DNA of 64,000 nucleotides, taken from assembly GCA_017308595.1 (NCBI GenBank), contig JAFKER010000008.1, positions 186,001-250,000 of the forward strand, written 5' to 3'. This DNA is from Afipia sp. (GTDB lineage: Bacteria; Pseudomonadota; Alphaproteobacteria; Rhizobiales; Xanthobacteraceae). Below the pieces are notes generated by a model, which had not been told where the DNA came from, did not search any database, and was given only the letters and a program-made list of their open reading frames with translations. Positions 1-10,017 of the stretch are shown one piece after another; the stretch's first letter is position 1; every line of letters begins with the position of its first letter. The position numbers and the translations under genes are program-made.

Positions 1-269
1 TGCCGAACGCCATGGTCGCGACCATGACGTTCCTGCCATTCATCGTGTCGTCGTCGGTGATGACGCTGACGGCGCTGGATTTCCTTGGCTTTGGCCTGCC
101 GCCCGGCTCGCCGTCGCTCGGTGAATTGCTGTCACAGGGCAAGGCCAACGTGCAGGCGCCGTGGCTCGGCTTCACCGGGTTCTTCTCCGTCGCGATCATG
201 CTGTCGCTTCTGATCTTCATCGGTGAAGGCGTGCGTGACGCTTTCGATCCGCGCAAGACGTTCAGGTAG
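1..269 (+). CDS. yejE: ABC peptide transporter permease, C-terminal part (YejE-like)
   Basis: The reading frame is open from the window edge to a stop at 267-269, so this is the 3' end of a longer gene. The visible 89 residues include two hydrophobic segments and a 'DFLGFGLPPGSPSLGELL' stretch, which is typical of the DppC/OppC/YejE permease family where the cytoplasmic loop contacts the ATPase. It ends 'GEGVRDAFDPRKTFR', a usual C terminus for YejE. The gene for its ATPase follows 4 bases later, so this is the inner-membrane permease of a peptide importer (Yej type). Assignment to YejE rather than another OppC-like permease rests on the fused two-domain ATPase next door. Confidence 0.85.
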   Translation, partial: PNAMVATMTFLPFIVSSSVMTLTALDFLGFGLPPGSPSLGELLSQGKANVQAPWLGFTGFFSVAIMLSLLIFIGEGVRDAFDPRKTFR

Positions 270-273
270 GATC

Positions 274-1914
274 ATGTTGGACTCGATCAACCAGCCCCTG
301 CTCGATGTGCGCGATCTGTCGGTAGCCTTCCGTCAGGGCGGAGCTGAAAGCGTTGCGGTCGACAAGGTCTCGTTCTCGATCGAACGTGGGCAGTGCGTGG
401 CGCTGGTCGGCGAATCCGGATCGGGAAAATCCGTCAGCGCTTTGTCGGTGCTGAAGCTGTTGCCTTATCCGACCGCGCATCATCCGAGTGGAAGCATCCG
501 CTTTAAAGGGCAAGACTTGCTCGGGATGAGTGAGAATGAGATTCGCGGCATTCGCGGCAATGACATCTCGATCATCTTTCAGGAGCCGATGACCTCGCTC
601 AATCCGCTTCACACCATTGAAGCGCAGATCGGCGAGGTGATCTATCTGCACAACGGTGTGCGCGGCGCGAAGGCGCGGGAGCGCACGCTGGAGTTGCTGA
701 CGCAGGTTGGTATTCCAGAGCCGGAGACGCGGCTTGCCAGCTATCCGCACCAACTGTCCGGCGGTCAGCGCCAACGCGTGATGATCGCCATGGCGCTGGC
801 GAACGAGCCCGATCTTTTGATCGCAGACGAGCCGACCACCGCACTTGACGTGACGGTGCAGGCGCAAATCCTGAAGCTGCTTGCGGAGATACGCTCACGC
901 CTTGGCATGAGCATGTTGTTCATCACCCACGATCTCGGCATCGTACGGCGCATTGCCGATACGGTCTGCGTCATGAACAACGGAAAAATCGTCGAGCAGG
1001 GGCCGGTGGAGCAGGTCTTCACCGCGGCTCAACATCCCTATACCAGGGCGCTTCTCGCAGCAGAGCCAAAGCCCGATCCCGCGCCGCCACGGCCCGATGC
1101 ACCGGTGGTGATGTCGTCGGACGATCTCAAGGTTTGGTTCCCTATCAAACGTGGATTGCTGCGCAAGACGGTCGGACACATCAAAGCCGTCGATGGCGTC
1201 AGTGTCTCGGTGCGTCAGGGCGAAACGCTTGGCGTGGTCGGTGAATCCGGGTCCGGCAAGACCACGCTGGGCCTCGCATTGTTGCGTCTGATTTCGTCGA
1301 ACGGACCGATCGTGTTCCTCGGCAAGGATATTCAGGGCCTGAAGTTCAAGGACATGCGCCCGGTTCGCCGCGACATGCAGATCGTGTTTCAGGACCCGTT
1401 CGGCGCGCTCAGCCCGCGCATGTCAGTCGGCGATATCATCGCGGAAGGTCTCGGTGTGCATCAGCCATCCTTGAGCGAGGATGAGCGGGAGGCGCGGGTT
1501 GTGAAAGCGCTCACCGATGTCGGGCTTAACCCCGCGACGCGCTTCCGCTATCCGCATGAATTCTCCGGAGGACAGCGCCAGCGCATCAGCATTGCGCGTG
1601 CCGTCGTACTGGAGCCGAGATTCGTGGTGCTGGATGAGCCGACCAGCGCGCTCGACATGCTGTTTCAGGCCCAGATGGTGGATCTGTTGCGCGATCTGCA
1701 GCGCAAGCGTGACCTGACCTATATGTTCATTTCCCATGACTTGCGCGTCGTCGCGTCGCTTGCGAGCAACTTGATCGTGATGCGTCACGGCAAGGTCGTG
1801 GAACAGGGCGTGGCGGCTGATCTGTTCAAGAATCCAAAAACGGATTACACGCGCGCCTTGTTCGCGGCGGCTTTCAATATCGAAGCCGCGCCGAACATTG
1901 TGCCGGAAATGTAA
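274..1914 (+). CDS. yejF: Peptide ABC transporter ATPase with two fused nucleotide-binding domains (YejF-like)
   Basis: This 546-residue protein energises peptide import at the cytoplasmic face. It carries two complete ABC domains in one chain. Walker A 'GESGSGKS' is at about residues 46-53 and again as 'GESGSGKT' near 325; each half has an [16 protein letters not shown] signature and a DEPT Walker B. Each half ends in the oligopeptide-type C-terminal extension ('[12 protein letters not shown]', '[11 protein letters not shown]'). The start at 274 was chosen because it follows the permease stop by 4 bases and begins just before the first beta strand; an upstream in-frame start at 223 would lie inside yejE. 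The gene converges on the next one with a 3-base gap and no clear terminator. Confidence 0.92.
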   Translation: MLDSINQPLLDVRDLSVAFRQGGAESVAVDKVSFSIERGQCVALVGESGSGKSVSALSVLKLLPYPTAHHPSGSIRFKGQDLLGMSENEIRGIRGNDISIIFQEPMTSLNPLHTIEAQIGEVIYLHNGVRGAKARERTLELLTQVGIPEPETRLASYPHQLSGGQRQRVMIAMALANEPDLLIADEPTTALDVTVQAQILKLLAEIRSRLGMSMLFITHDLGIVRRIADTVCVMNNGKIVEQGPVEQVFTAAQHPYTRALLAAEPKPDPAPPRPDAPVVMSSDDLKVWFPIKRGLLRKTVGHIKAVDGVSVSVRQGETLGVVGESGSGKTTLGLALLRLISSNGPIVFLGKDIQGLKFKDMRPVRRDMQIVFQDPFGALSPRMSVGDIIAEGLGVHQPSLSEDEREARVVKALTDVGLNPATRFRYPHEFSGGQRQRISIARAVVLEPRFVVLDEPTSALDMLFQAQMVDLLRDLQRKRDLTYMFISHDLRVVASLASNLIVMRHGKVVEQGVAADLFKNPKTDYTRALFAAAFNIEAAPNIVPEM

Positions 1915-1917
1915 ATC

Positions 1918-2775
1918 CTAACCCAGCCGCTTGATGCTGGTGACGTCGCTGCCCGCCGCCTTGATGCGCGCAATCGCCGCTTCTGTCGGCTCGATGGCCG
2001 TGGCCATGTGATACGCGTTGGCATGGACAATCGTGCTCTGGTCGCGAACGATGGCGACATGGCCCTTCCAGAAAATCAGATCGCCGCGTTTCAAGTCTTG
2101 CCATTGTAACGGAGACAGCGCGGTCCCGAGCGCGGCTTCCTGCATGTCGCTGTCACGCGGCGCGGGAATGCCTGCTGCGGTAAGGGATGTCTGCACCAGC
2201 CCCGAGCAGTCGATGCCCAAGCTGGTTCGTCCGCCCCACAGATAAGGCGTCCCTGCAAAACGCTCGGCGATCGCAACAAAGTCTGCTTCTGTCGCACCGA
2301 GCGGTGCGATGTGTTGCGCCGGCACGTAATGGCGCTGGCTCGTTATGGCAAAGACCCCGTCGATCTTCGTGATCTGAAGTTGAGCGCCCATCGGCAGGAC
2401 TTCAGTTGGCGGCAGTTTGATGGACGGTCCGGGGAAGGCGAACGTGCGCAGGGTGGTTACCTTATGCGTTGGCGTCGTGCGCGGCTGGACCAGCGCGATG
2501 TCGGGCAGCCAGCCCACATAGCCATCGGACTTCAGCTGGCCCCAGGCCCAACCCTCTGCATCCCGCTCATAGATGACGACGCGCTCGCCCTTCAACGCTT
2601 CGGTGTCGAGCGCTGCATTGTGCGACGGCTCCCGCCGGACCGGCACAACGGGATCAAAAATCTCGAACTCGGTCCCTTCGACAAACTGCGCGGCGGTGAC
2701 CTTGCCTTCAAGATGTTTTGCGGCGAGGTCCGGCCGCGCCGGTGTCAGCCGAGGGTCAAAGCTTCGGTCAGCCAT
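1918..2775 (-). CDS. NlpC/P60 family cysteine peptidase with N-terminal SH3-like domains
   Basis: A 285-residue C40 family cell-wall endopeptidase. The N-terminal ~150 residues look like bacterial SH3 domains ('GWAWGQLKSDGYVGWLP'). The C-terminal half is the papain-like NlpC/P60 fold with catalytic Cys in 'GIDCSGLVQ', His in 'GHVAIV' and a third polar residue near 'HANAYH'. Family knowledge: these enzymes cut gamma-D-glutamyl-diaminopimelate or related peptide bonds in peptidoglycan stem peptides. No signal peptide is visible, which suggests a cytoplasmic, murein-recycling role. Its start overlaps the stop of the aminopeptidase gene by 8 bases, so the two form an operon and may act in sequence on murein peptides (inference). 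Confidence 0.9.
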   Translation of the reverse strand: MADRSFDPRLTPARPDLAAKHLEGKVTAAQFVEGTEFEIFDPVVPVRREPSHNAALDTEALKGERVVIYERDAEGWAWGQLKSDGYVGWLPDIALVQPRTTPTHKVTTLRTFAFPGPSIKLPPTEVLPMGAQLQITKIDGVFAITSQRHYVPAQHIAPLGATEADFVAIAERFAGTPYLWGGRTSLGIDCSGLVQTSLTAAGIPAPRDSDMQEAALGTALSPLQWQDLKRGDLIFWKGHVAIVRDQSTIVHANAYHMATAIEPTEAAIARIKAAGSDVTSIKRLG

Positions 2776-4150
2776 AACGCTCGCTCAGGAGCTTGTAGAC
2801 GGCGCGCGCGGCCTGGCATTCGCCACCCTCGGGTTTTGCGGGCTTTGCGCTCGGCGTCCAGCCATAGATATCGACGTGTAGCCAGCTTTTGGCGCTTTCG
2901 ACAAATCGCTTCAGGAACAGCGCGCAGGTGATCGAACCTGCGAACGTGCCGCCAGGCGCATTGTTGAGGTTCGCGGTCTTGGAATCCAGCCAGGCGTCGT
3001 AAGGCATCCACAGCGGCATGCGCCATAGCGGATCGTTTTCGGTACGGGCATGGCGCGCAACATCTGCCGCGAGCGCCTCGTCGTCGGTATAGAACGGCGG
3101 CAGATCCGGCCCGAGTGCCACGCGAGCCGCGCCGGTCAGTGTGCCGAGATCGATCAGAAGGTCCGGCTTTTCTTCATCCGCCAGCGCGAGTGCGTCGGCG
3201 AGCACAAGACGGCCTTCGGCGTCGGTGTTGCCGATCTCGACATTGACGCCCTTGCGCGACGGGAAAATATCCAGCGGCCGGAACGCATTGCCCGCAACGG
3301 AATTCTCGACAGCTGGAATCAGGACGCGCAGCCGCACTTTGAGCTTCGCGTCCATGATCATCTGAGCCAGCGCGAGCACATTGGCCGCACCGCCCATGTC
3401 TTTTTTCATGATCAGCATGCCGCTCGACGGCTTGAGATCGAGACCGCCGGTATCGAAGCAGACGCCTTTGCCGACGAGGGTAACTTTGGGATGCGATTCA
3501 TCGCCCCAGGTAATGTCGATCAGGCGGGGGGCGCGGCTCGAAGCCATGCCGACGGCGTGGATCAGTGGAAAATTCTGCTTCAGCAGGTCGTCGCCAATGA
3601 TTGCGCTGTATTTCGCGCCGAACTTTTCCGCAAGCGCCTTCGCCGCCTGCGCAAGTTCATCCGGCCCCATGTCGTTGGCGGGCGTGTTGATCAGGTCGCG
3701 CGCCAGCGCTGCCGCGTCCGCCATCCGCGTGATTTCGGTCATATCCACGTCCGCGGGCGGAAGGAGTTTTGCGCTGGGCGCATCGTTCTTGCGATAGCGA
3801 TTGAACCGATAACTCCCAAGCGCGAAGGCGAGCGCAGCAAGCCGCATGTCGTGAGGCGCATTGGCAAAACTGTAGGTGCCTGCCGGAAGCAGGCCGGGTA
3901 ATTGTCCCGGCCTGAAGAGATCGCGCCATTCGCTGGCCTGATCCTCAATGCCGAACAGGACATGGGCGAGGGACCCGTCCTCCGCAGGCAGAGCCAGATA
4001 CTGGCCGGGTTTGGCTGCAAAGGCATTGGCTTCCGCGAATCGCCGGGCAGCAGTGGGGAGCGTCGCGCGGATGGAATCCCAGCTTGATTTGGAGGCGAAA
4101 GTAATGGGAACGGGGCGGGCGTCGGTGGAACTCGTAAAGGCAGGATGCAT
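2768..4150 (-). CDS. Leucyl aminopeptidase family M17 metallopeptidase
   Basis: A 460-residue cytosolic aminopeptidase that removes N-terminal residues from peptides with two metal ions. Diagnostic sequence includes 'GKGVCFDTGGLDLKPSSGM' (metal ligands and catalytic Lys) and the family signature 'NTDAEGRLVLADAL'. The N terminus is the variable macro-like domain. The ATG at 4150 begins 'MHPAFTSSTDARPVPI', the expected N terminus; the open frame runs up to 4294 but the extension is low-quality sequence overlapping the divergent tadD promoter. It is first gene of an operon with the NlpC/P60 peptidase. Divergent from tadD, sharing about 210 bases. Confidence 0.9.
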   Translation of the reverse strand: MHPAFTSSTDARPVPITFASKSSWDSIRATLPTAARRFAEANAFAAKPGQYLALPAEDGSLAHVLFGIEDQASEWRDLFRPGQLPGLLPAGTYSFANAPHDMRLAALAFALGSYRFNRYRKNDAPSAKLLPPADVDMTEITRMADAAALARDLINTPANDMGPDELAQAAKALAEKFGAKYSAIIGDDLLKQNFPLIHAVGMASSRAPRLIDITWGDESHPKVTLVGKGVCFDTGGLDLKPSSGMLIMKKDMGGAANVLALAQMIMDAKLKVRLRVLIPAVENSVAGNAFRPLDIFPSRKGVNVEIGNTDAEGRLVLADALALADEEKPDLLIDLGTLTGAARVALGPDLPPFYTDDEALAADVARHARTENDPLWRMPLWMPYDAWLDSKTANLNNAPGGTFAGSITCALFLKRFVESAKSWLHVDIYGWTPSAKPAKPEGGECQAARAVYKLLSERYG

Positions 4151-4286
4151 GGTTGTCCCGGATAGCGGCAAGGCAAGGAACTGCATTATAGCAGCGCGGC
4201 GGCGCTGTGCAGCAGGGCCAAAGTGGTGTTTTGACACGCTGTTTTGGTCAGGTGTTGCCGCTGGATCGGTTGCGAAGTCCGCCGGA

Positions 4287-4301
4287 TTAACCATGCATTA
4301 G
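4287..4301 (+). promoter_or_regulatory. CtrA-like box upstream of tadD
   Basis: TTAA-CCATGCA-TTAG matches the alphaproteobacterial CtrA consensus TTAA-N7-TTAA with one mismatch and contains the TTAACCAT half-site form. It lies 62 bases before the tadD start; a further TTAA is at 4304-4307. Binding is inferred, not shown. Confidence 0.5.
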
Positions 4302-4362
4302 GGTTAACAGTCTATTGCTGCGACATCCGGCTTCGCCACCCTCGATAGCGAGTCCATGCGTC

Positions 4363-5157
4363 ATGCGTAATCCTTCTCCGTTGTCCCGGCTCCTCGGCTC
4401 TGCTGCCGTGGCGATCCTTGCTGCGGGTCTGGCCGGGTGCCAGACTGCGCGCTCGCCGGATATCACCGGATCGCTCAATGCGCGGGCGGAAGCCGCGCCC
4501 GATCAGGCGCCGCCTGATGCGATTCAGGCTCTTGGCGAGCGCTACCGCGCCAATCCACGCGATACCGCTGCCGCACTCCAGTACGGACAGGCCTTGCGCC
4601 AGAACGGCCAGCGTCAGCAGGCTGTCGCAGTCATGGAACAGGCGACGATTGCCAATCCCGGCAACAAGATGCTGCTTGCCGCTTATGGCCGCGCGCTGGC
4701 TGATAATGGAAACTTCAAGCAGGCTTTTGACATTCTGAGCCGCGCGCACTCGCCGGCAAATCCCGATTGGCGAATCCTCTCGGTTCAGGGCACCACACTC
4801 GATCAGATGGGCAAGCACGAGGAAGCGCGCCGCTATTACATGAGCGCGCTGAAGATTGCGCCGGAAGAGCCCTCGGTGCTGTCCAATCTCGGGCTGTCTT
4901 ATGTCCTGTCCAAGGATCTGCCCACGGCGGAATCGGTTTTGCGCCGGGCCTACAATCGCGGGACGGCTGACAGCCGAGTCCGTCAGAATCTCGGATTGGT
5001 CGTCGGTCTGCAGGGGCGCTTTGCCGAAGCCGAGTCCATCGTCAAGGCCGATCTGCCTGCGGATGAAGCGGAGGCCAATGTCGCGTACTTGCGGCAAATG
5101 CTGAGCCGTGACGGCCGTTCGCAAAAAACCGCCGCTGTAGAATCCGGCCGCTCATAA
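4363..5157 (+). CDS. tadD: TadD-like tetratricopeptide lipoprotein of the Flp pilus system
   Basis: A 264-residue protein with a lipoprotein signal (hydrophobic run then lipobox 'LAGC' near residues 21-24) followed by 'PDITGSLN', a motif also seen in the CpaD lipoprotein of this locus. The rest is TPR-type helix pairs (for example 'PGNKMLLAAYGRALADNG', 'PSVLSNLGLSYVLSK'). TadD is a pilotin-like or scaffold lipoprotein needed for Tad secretion. The ATG at 4363 was preferred to 4315 because it begins immediately before the signal peptide. It is transcribed alone, toward the main tad operon, with a CtrA-like box upstream. Confidence 0.88.
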   Translation: MRNPSPLSRLLGSAAVAILAAGLAGCQTARSPDITGSLNARAEAAPDQAPPDAIQALGERYRANPRDTAAALQYGQALRQNGQRQQAVAVMEQATIANPGNKMLLAAYGRALADNGNFKQAFDILSRAHSPANPDWRILSVQGTTLDQMGKHEEARRYYMSALKIAPEEPSVLSNLGLSYVLSKDLPTAESVLRRAYNRGTADSRVRQNLGLVVGLQGRFAEAESIVKADLPADEAEANVAYLRQMLSRDGRSQKTAAVESGRS

Positions 5158-5274
5158 AACCCGACATTGTTTCGCGCGCAGTCCAGCAGGCTGTTCCAGC
5201 TCTTTGGAAACGGCAGGCGGGATTCCGGTTGCAAACCTTGCCGCGGATGACGGCAGATGCCGGATTCGCAAAGC

Positions 5275-5297
5275 CGCGGCGGATGTTTTCCGCCGCG
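5275..5297. terminator. Hairpin between convergent tadD and tadC
   Basis: Perfect 9-bp stem CGCGGCGGA / TCCGCCGCG (5275-5283 with 5289-5297), ending 5 bases from the tadC stop. There is no long T-run on either side, so termination function is likely but not certain. Confidence 0.45.
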
Positions 5298-5302
5298 CCT
5301 TG

Positions 5303-6283
5303 TTACTTCATGTATTCGGAGACCTTGATGCCGGTCGGGCCGAGAATGACCACGAACAGCACGGGCAGGAAGAACACGATCATCGGCACCGTGAGCTTGG
5401 GGGGCAGCGCGGCCGCCTTCTTTTCCGCCTCGTTCATGCGCATGTCGCGGTTTTCCTGCGCCATCACGCGCAAGGTCTGCCCGAGCGGCGTGCCGTAACG
5501 CTCTGACTGCTGCAAGGCGAGACAGACCGATTTCACGCCCTCGGTACCGGTCCGCTTGGCCAGATTCTCGTAGGCCATCTTGCGATCCTGAAGGTAGGAC
5601 AGTTCCGCTGTGGTCAGCGAGAATTCCTCCGCGAGCGGAATCGACTGGCTGCCGATCTCCTGACTCACCCGGCGAAATGCCGCTTCGATCGACATGCCCG
5701 ACTCAATGCAGATCAGCAGAAGGTCGAGCGCGTCGGGAAACGCGCGCTTGATCGACAGTTGCCGCTTGGTGATCGCGTTCTTCAGGAACAGCATCGGCGC
5801 CTGCATGCCGAGCCATGTCGCGCCAAGGCACATGCCGATCTTCATCGGTGTTGGCTGCTGCATGTTCGAAAGCACAAACACATAGAGGATAGCGCCGATC
5901 AGAAAGACGATCGGCATGACCAGGCGGAAGAACAGGAATGTGATGTAAGGCGCCTGGCCGCGGTATCCGGCCATGACAAGTTTCTCGCGAGCCTCTTCCT
6001 GGGCAACCCATTTGCCGAGGTTGAAGTCATCGACGACCCGCTGAACAAGTTGCTTCGGAGACTGGCGCAGCGAGACTTTTTCATTGCGATTGAGGCGTTC
6101 GCGTTCGCGCTGGCGCATTCGCTCGCGCTCGCTCGCGACCGCTTTCATGCGCTTGGAAAGGCCCTCGCCCGCGAACATCGGAGACACCAGCGCATAAGCC
6201 GTCGCCGCAGCGGCGATCGCCGCCAGCAGCATGGTCATGAACCGGACGTCGTGGAATTTTTCGATGAGAAGATCGACCAGCAT
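5303..6283 (-). CDS. tadC: Tad pilus inner-membrane platform protein TadC
   Basis: A 326-residue type II secretion F-domain (GspF/TadC) protein. It has N-terminal and central membrane segments, a long cytoplasmic loop with 'LICIESGMSIEAAFRRVSQEIG', and a C-terminal pair of membrane helices ending 'LGPTGIKVSEYMK', the usual TadC ending. With TadB it forms the inner-membrane platform on which the CpaF ATPase drives Flp pilin polymerisation. It is the last gene of the cpaB-to-tadC operon, 9 bases after tadB. Confidence 0.93.
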   Translation of the reverse strand: MLVDLLIEKFHDVRFMTMLLAAIAAAATAYALVSPMFAGEGLSKRMKAVASERERMRQRERERLNRNEKVSLRQSPKQLVQRVVDDFNLGKWVAQEEAREKLVMAGYRGQAPYITFLFFRLVMPIVFLIGAILYVFVLSNMQQPTPMKIGMCLGATWLGMQAPMLFLKNAITKRQLSIKRAFPDALDLLLICIESGMSIEAAFRRVSQEIGSQSIPLAEEFSLTTAELSYLQDRKMAYENLAKRTGTEGVKSVCLALQQSERYGTPLGQTLRVMAQENRDMRMNEAEKKAAALPPKLTVPMIVFFLPVLFVVILGPTGIKVSEYMK

Positions 6284-6292
6284 GATGCCTCG

Positions 6293-7267
6293 TCAGAAAT
6301 CGAAGTTGATCATTTTCTTCATGACGAGAATACCCATTCCCATCCACATGACGCATCCGGCCAGCATCAGCCGCCCGGTCGGGTGGGTCCACAGCAGCGA
6401 GATGTAATCGGGCGTCATGATGTAGACCATGATCATGACGATGGGCGGCAGCGCGCCGATGATGCCGGCGGATGCTTTCGCCTCCATGGACATCGCCTGA
6501 ATTTTTGCCGCCATTTTCCGGCGATCGCGCAGCACTTTCGACAGGTTGCCGAGCGCTTCCGACAGGTTGCCGCCGGACTTGGTTTGAATCGCGATCACGA
6601 TACCGAAGAAGTTGGCTTCCGGCAGCGGCATTCGCTCGTAAAGACGCTGGCAGGCTTCACCCAGCGGCATGCCGATGGTCTGGGTCTCGATAATGGCGTT
6701 GAACTCGCTGCGCAGCGGTTCGGGCGCATCTGCCGCAACGACCTTGAGCGAATCGAACAGCGGAAGGCCGGCCTTGATGCCGCGCACGATCACGTCGACG
6801 GCATCTGGCAGGGCATCGAGAAACTTCGCTTCACGGCGTTTCTTGAGGAAAGCCAGCAGCCAGCGCGGCAACCCAAATCCGGCGGCAAACGCGAAGCCGA
6901 TCGCCGGCAGCAGCGGGACGCCGCCGAAAAAGGCCGCGAACATGACTACCGCGCCAAGTATGCCGGAGCCGATCATGAACTGTTGTTTCGTCCAACCGAG
7001 GCCGGCCTGGCTGATTCGGGCATCGATCGTCAGTTTCTGAGATTGAACGAGCCGCTGTTCCAGCTCCTTCATGGATTCTTCGACTTGAACCCGGCGAACG
7101 CGCGCACGGTCATCGACGCGCAGCGCCGTCGGTTCTGCCCGCGCGAAGGACGCGCGGCGCTTCTCGGCCTGCTTTTCGCCGGACAACAGCGGATAGATGA
7201 AAACCCACGCCAGCCCGCCCACGGTGACCGTGGTGAGAAAAGCCAATGCCAGCGTCTGCATATCCAT
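6293..7267 (-). CDS. tadB: Tad pilus inner-membrane platform protein TadB
   Basis: A 324-residue GspF-domain protein paired with TadC. The conserved cytoplasmic loop reads 'LPDAVDVIVRGIKAGLPLFDSL' and 'QTKSGGNLSEALGNLSKVLRDR', characteristic of TadB. It has an N-terminal membrane segment and several C-terminal ones. It lies 11 bases after cpaF and 9 before tadC, so all three are co-transcribed. Confidence 0.93.
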   Translation of the reverse strand: MDMQTLALAFLTTVTVGGLAWVFIYPLLSGEKQAEKRRASFARAEPTALRVDDRARVRRVQVEESMKELEQRLVQSQKLTIDARISQAGLGWTKQQFMIGSGILGAVVMFAAFFGGVPLLPAIGFAFAAGFGLPRWLLAFLKKRREAKFLDALPDAVDVIVRGIKAGLPLFDSLKVVAADAPEPLRSEFNAIIETQTIGMPLGEACQRLYERMPLPEANFFGIVIAIQTKSGGNLSEALGNLSKVLRDRRKMAAKIQAMSMEAKASAGIIGALPPIVMIMVYIMTPDYISLLWTHPTGRLMLAGCVMWMGMGILVMKKMINFDF

Positions 7268-7278
7268 GGCCGCGTTCT

Positions 7279-8733
7279 CTATATATCGGCGGCTTCGGCC
7301 GCGTCGAGCGCCGCCGCGAGCCGCTTTTCTTCGCTGTAATAGCGGGCGCGTTCCCAGAATTTCGGACGGCCGATACCCGTCGAGCGATGCCGTCCGATGA
7401 TATTGCCGTTCAGGTCTTCGCCCATCAGGTCGTACAGGAAGATGTCCTGGGTAATGATGGTGTCGCCTTCCATTCCCATCACTTCGGTGATGTGAGTGAT
7501 GCGGCGGGAGCCGTCGCGCAGACGCGCGGCTTGAACGATGACGTCGATAGATGCGCAGATCATTTCGCGGATGGTGCGCGATGGCAGGGAGTAACCACCC
7601 ATCGTGATCATGGATTCACAGCGAGACAGTGCTTCGCGCGGATTGTTGGCGTGCAGCGTCCCCATCGAACCGTCATGGCCCGTGTTCATCGCCTGCAGCA
7701 GATCGAACGCTTCGGGGCCGCGGACTTCGCCGACGATGATGCGTTCAGGGCGCATACGCAGGCAGTTCTTGACCAGATCGCGCATGGTGATCTGGCCTTC
7801 GCCTTCGATGTTGGGCGGGCGCGTTTCGAGGCGGACCACGTGCGGCTGCTGCAGTTGCAGTTCCGCGGCGTCCTCACAGGTGATGACGCGCTCGTCTTCA
7901 TCGATGTAGTTGGTCAGGCAGTTCAGCAGCGTGGTCTTGCCGGAGCCGGTGCCGCCGGAGATCAGCACATTGCAGCGGACGCGTCCGATGATCTGCAGGA
8001 TCTGGGCGCCTTCCGGCGAGATCGCGCCGAATTTGACGAGCTGATCCAGCGTCAGCTTGTCTTTCTTAAATTTGCGGATGGTCAGCGCAGGTCCGTCGAT
8101 CGCCAACGGAGGTACGATGGCGTTGACGCGCGAGCCGTCGGCGAGGCGCGCGTCGCATATCGGGGAGGATTCGTCGACGCGCCGACCGACTTGACTGACG
8201 ATGCGCTGGCAGATGTTGAGCAGCTGCTGGTTGTCGCGGAATCGGATTCCTGTCTTCTGGATCTTGCCGCCGACTTCGATGAAGACAGTGCCGGCGCCGT
8301 TGACCATGATGTCGGCGATGTCGTCGCGCGCCAGCAGCGGTTCGAGGGGGCCGTAGCCAAGAACGTCGTTGCAGATATCGTCGAGCAGTTCTTCCTGCTC
8401 GGCGATGGACATCACGATATTCTTGATCGCAATGATCTCGTTGACGATATCGCGGATTTCCTCGCGCGCGGACTCCACGTCGAGCTTTGCCAGCTGCGCA
8501 AGATCGATGGCTTCGATCAGTGCGCCGAAGATTGTTGCCTTGACCTGATAATAAGTGTCGGAGCGCCGTGCTTCGACAACGGGCGCAGGCGTTTGCGGAC
8601 GTGCTGGCGATAACGGAGGCGAGGCGACGCTCGGCGTTGCCGGACGCGCTGCTGCGGGTGCCATGTCCGGCACGCGATCCGGAACCGGTACAGTCCGGAT
8701 GTCGGCTTCTGATCCGCTACGCTTACCAAACAC
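7279..8733 (-). CDS. cpaF: Tad secretion ATPase CpaF (TadA)
   Basis: A 484-residue hexameric type II/IV secretion ATPase that powers Flp pilus extension at the inner membrane. It shows Walker A '[14 protein letters not shown]', an Asp box and '[20 protein letters not shown]', the His box '[22 protein letters not shown]' and a C-terminal 'TEVMGMEGD'. The Ala/Pro-rich N-terminal ~100 residues are variable. It follows cpaE by 21 bases. Length and motifs agree with a complete enzyme. Confidence 0.95.
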   Translation of the reverse strand: MFGKRSGSEADIRTVPVPDRVPDMAPAAARPATPSVASPPLSPARPQTPAPVVEARRSDTYYQVKATIFGALIEAIDLAQLAKLDVESAREEIRDIVNEIIAIKNIVMSIAEQEELLDDICNDVLGYGPLEPLLARDDIADIMVNGAGTVFIEVGGKIQKTGIRFRDNQQLLNICQRIVSQVGRRVDESSPICDARLADGSRVNAIVPPLAIDGPALTIRKFKKDKLTLDQLVKFGAISPEGAQILQIIGRVRCNVLISGGTGSGKTTLLNCLTNYIDEDERVITCEDAAELQLQQPHVVRLETRPPNIEGEGQITMRDLVKNCLRMRPERIIVGEVRGPEAFDLLQAMNTGHDGSMGTLHANNPREALSRCESMITMGGYSLPSRTIREMICASIDVIVQAARLRDGSRRITHITEVMGMEGDTIITQDIFLYDLMGEDLNGNIIGRHRSTGIGRPKFWERARYYSEEKRLAAALDAAEAADI

Positions 8734-8754
8734 GACGATAACTCCACGCGATAG

Positions 8755-10017
8755 CTACTTGGCCCGAAGTTTTCCGAGCAGAGGCGCCAGAAACGAATTG
8801 CGCGGCTTCTTGGCCTCGCCGCGGCCGGTCAGGCGCTGCGCAATCTGCAAAAACAGTTCAGAGGTGCGATGGTTGGCCGCAATCTCGGCAATCATCTGGC
8901 CATTGTTCGCCGCTGCGCCGAAGATCTGCGGCTCGAACGGAATGGTTACGATCGGCTGGCTCTCGATGGCCTTGGCGAACTCGCTCGTCGAGATTTCGGG
9001 CCGCTTCGGAACGCCGGCTTGATTGATACAGTACAGCGGCGGCCGGTCATTCGGCCGCGCGGCCTTCAGCGTGTCGAACATGTTCTTGGTGTTGCGCAGA
9101 TTGGCGAGGTCCGGCGTAGCGACGATCAGGATGTCGTCGGCGCCCACCAGCGCGCGCTTGGTCCATCCGGTCCACTGATGCGGAACGTCGAGAACGATGC
9201 AGGGCATCGTCGTGCGCAGCGTGTCGAAGATCGAATCGAAGGCTTCCGAACCGAAATCGTAAACGCGGTCGAGGGTCGCGGGCGCGGCAAGCAGGCTGAG
9301 ATGATCGGTGCACTTCGACAGCAGGCGATCGACGAAGGCGGTATCGATGCGATCCGGAGAAAATACGGCGTCCGCAATCCCTTGCGGAGGGTCCTGATTA
9401 TAGTCGAGGCCAGCGGTTCCGAATGCCAGATCGAGATCAGCGACGACCGAATCCAGCGCGAGATCGCGCGCGATTGCCCAAGCGACGTTATGCGCCACGG
9501 TGGACGCGCCGACGCCGCCCTTGGCGCCGACGACAGCGACGATCCGGCCGACGGCCTTGGCTTCGGGCACCGAGAACAAACCGCAGATCGAGCGCACGAC
9601 GTCGAGCGGCGCAACAGGTGCGATCACGTAGTCGCTAATGCCGCGCCGGACCAGTTCGCGGTACAGCACGACGTCATTGACGCGCCCGATGACAATGACG
9701 CGCGTACCGGCGTCGCAAACCGTGGCGAGCTGGTCGAGGCTGGAGAGAATGTCGTTGCGGCCTTCGGTTTCGAGCAGGATGACATTCGGGGTCGGCGCGG
9801 TGCGATAAGCTTCGATGGCTGCAGTCATGCCGCCCATCTGAATCTTCAGATGCGCCTTGTCCAGCCGCCGGTCTTCACCCGCGGACTGCACAGCCGCAGC
9901 GGTTTCGACGGTTTCGCAAAAGGCTTGAACCGACACGCGTGGCGCGGGAGCAATGTGCTCCTCGGCGGCTGTCGAGCCCGCTCCGTCTTCCTGATCTTGA
10001 CGCGCGTAACTAATCAT
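8755..10017 (-). CDS. cpaE: Pilus assembly/localisation ATPase CpaE (TadZ)
   Basis: A 420-residue protein with an N-terminal receiver-like domain (about residues 50-150) and a C-terminal MinD/ParA-type ATPase. Its deviant Walker A is 'GAKGGVGAST', where the second-lysine position is Ala, as is usual for CpaE/TadZ. CpaE places the pilus machine in the cell, typically at a pole. Its start overlaps the cpaD stop by 4 bases (ATGA), which implies translational coupling. Confidence 0.92.
   Translation of the reverse strand: MISYARQDQEDGAGSTAAEEHIAPAPRVSVQAFCETVETAAAVQSAGEDRRLDKAHLKIQMGGMTAAIEAYRTAPTPNVILLETEGRNDILSSLDQLATVCDAGTRVIVIGRVNDVVLYRELVRRGISDYVIAPVAPLDVVRSICGLFSVPEAKAVGRIVAVVGAKGGVGASTVAHNVAWAIARDLALDSVVADLDLAFGTAGLDYNQDPPQGIADAVFSPDRIDTAFVDRLLSKCTDHLSLLAAPATLDRVYDFGSEAFDSIFDTLRTTMPCIVLDVPHQWTGWTKRALVGADDILIVATPDLANLRNTKNMFDTLKAARPNDRPPLYCINQAGVPKRPEISTSEFAKAIESQPIVTIPFEPQIFGAAANNGQMIAEIAANHRTSELFLQIAQRLTGRGEAKKPRNSFLAPLLGKLRAK

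Noticed and set aside
5759-7339. Plus-strand open frame of about 520 codons
   Set aside because: Antisense shadow of tadC and tadB, rich in His, Arg and Gln with no fold expected.
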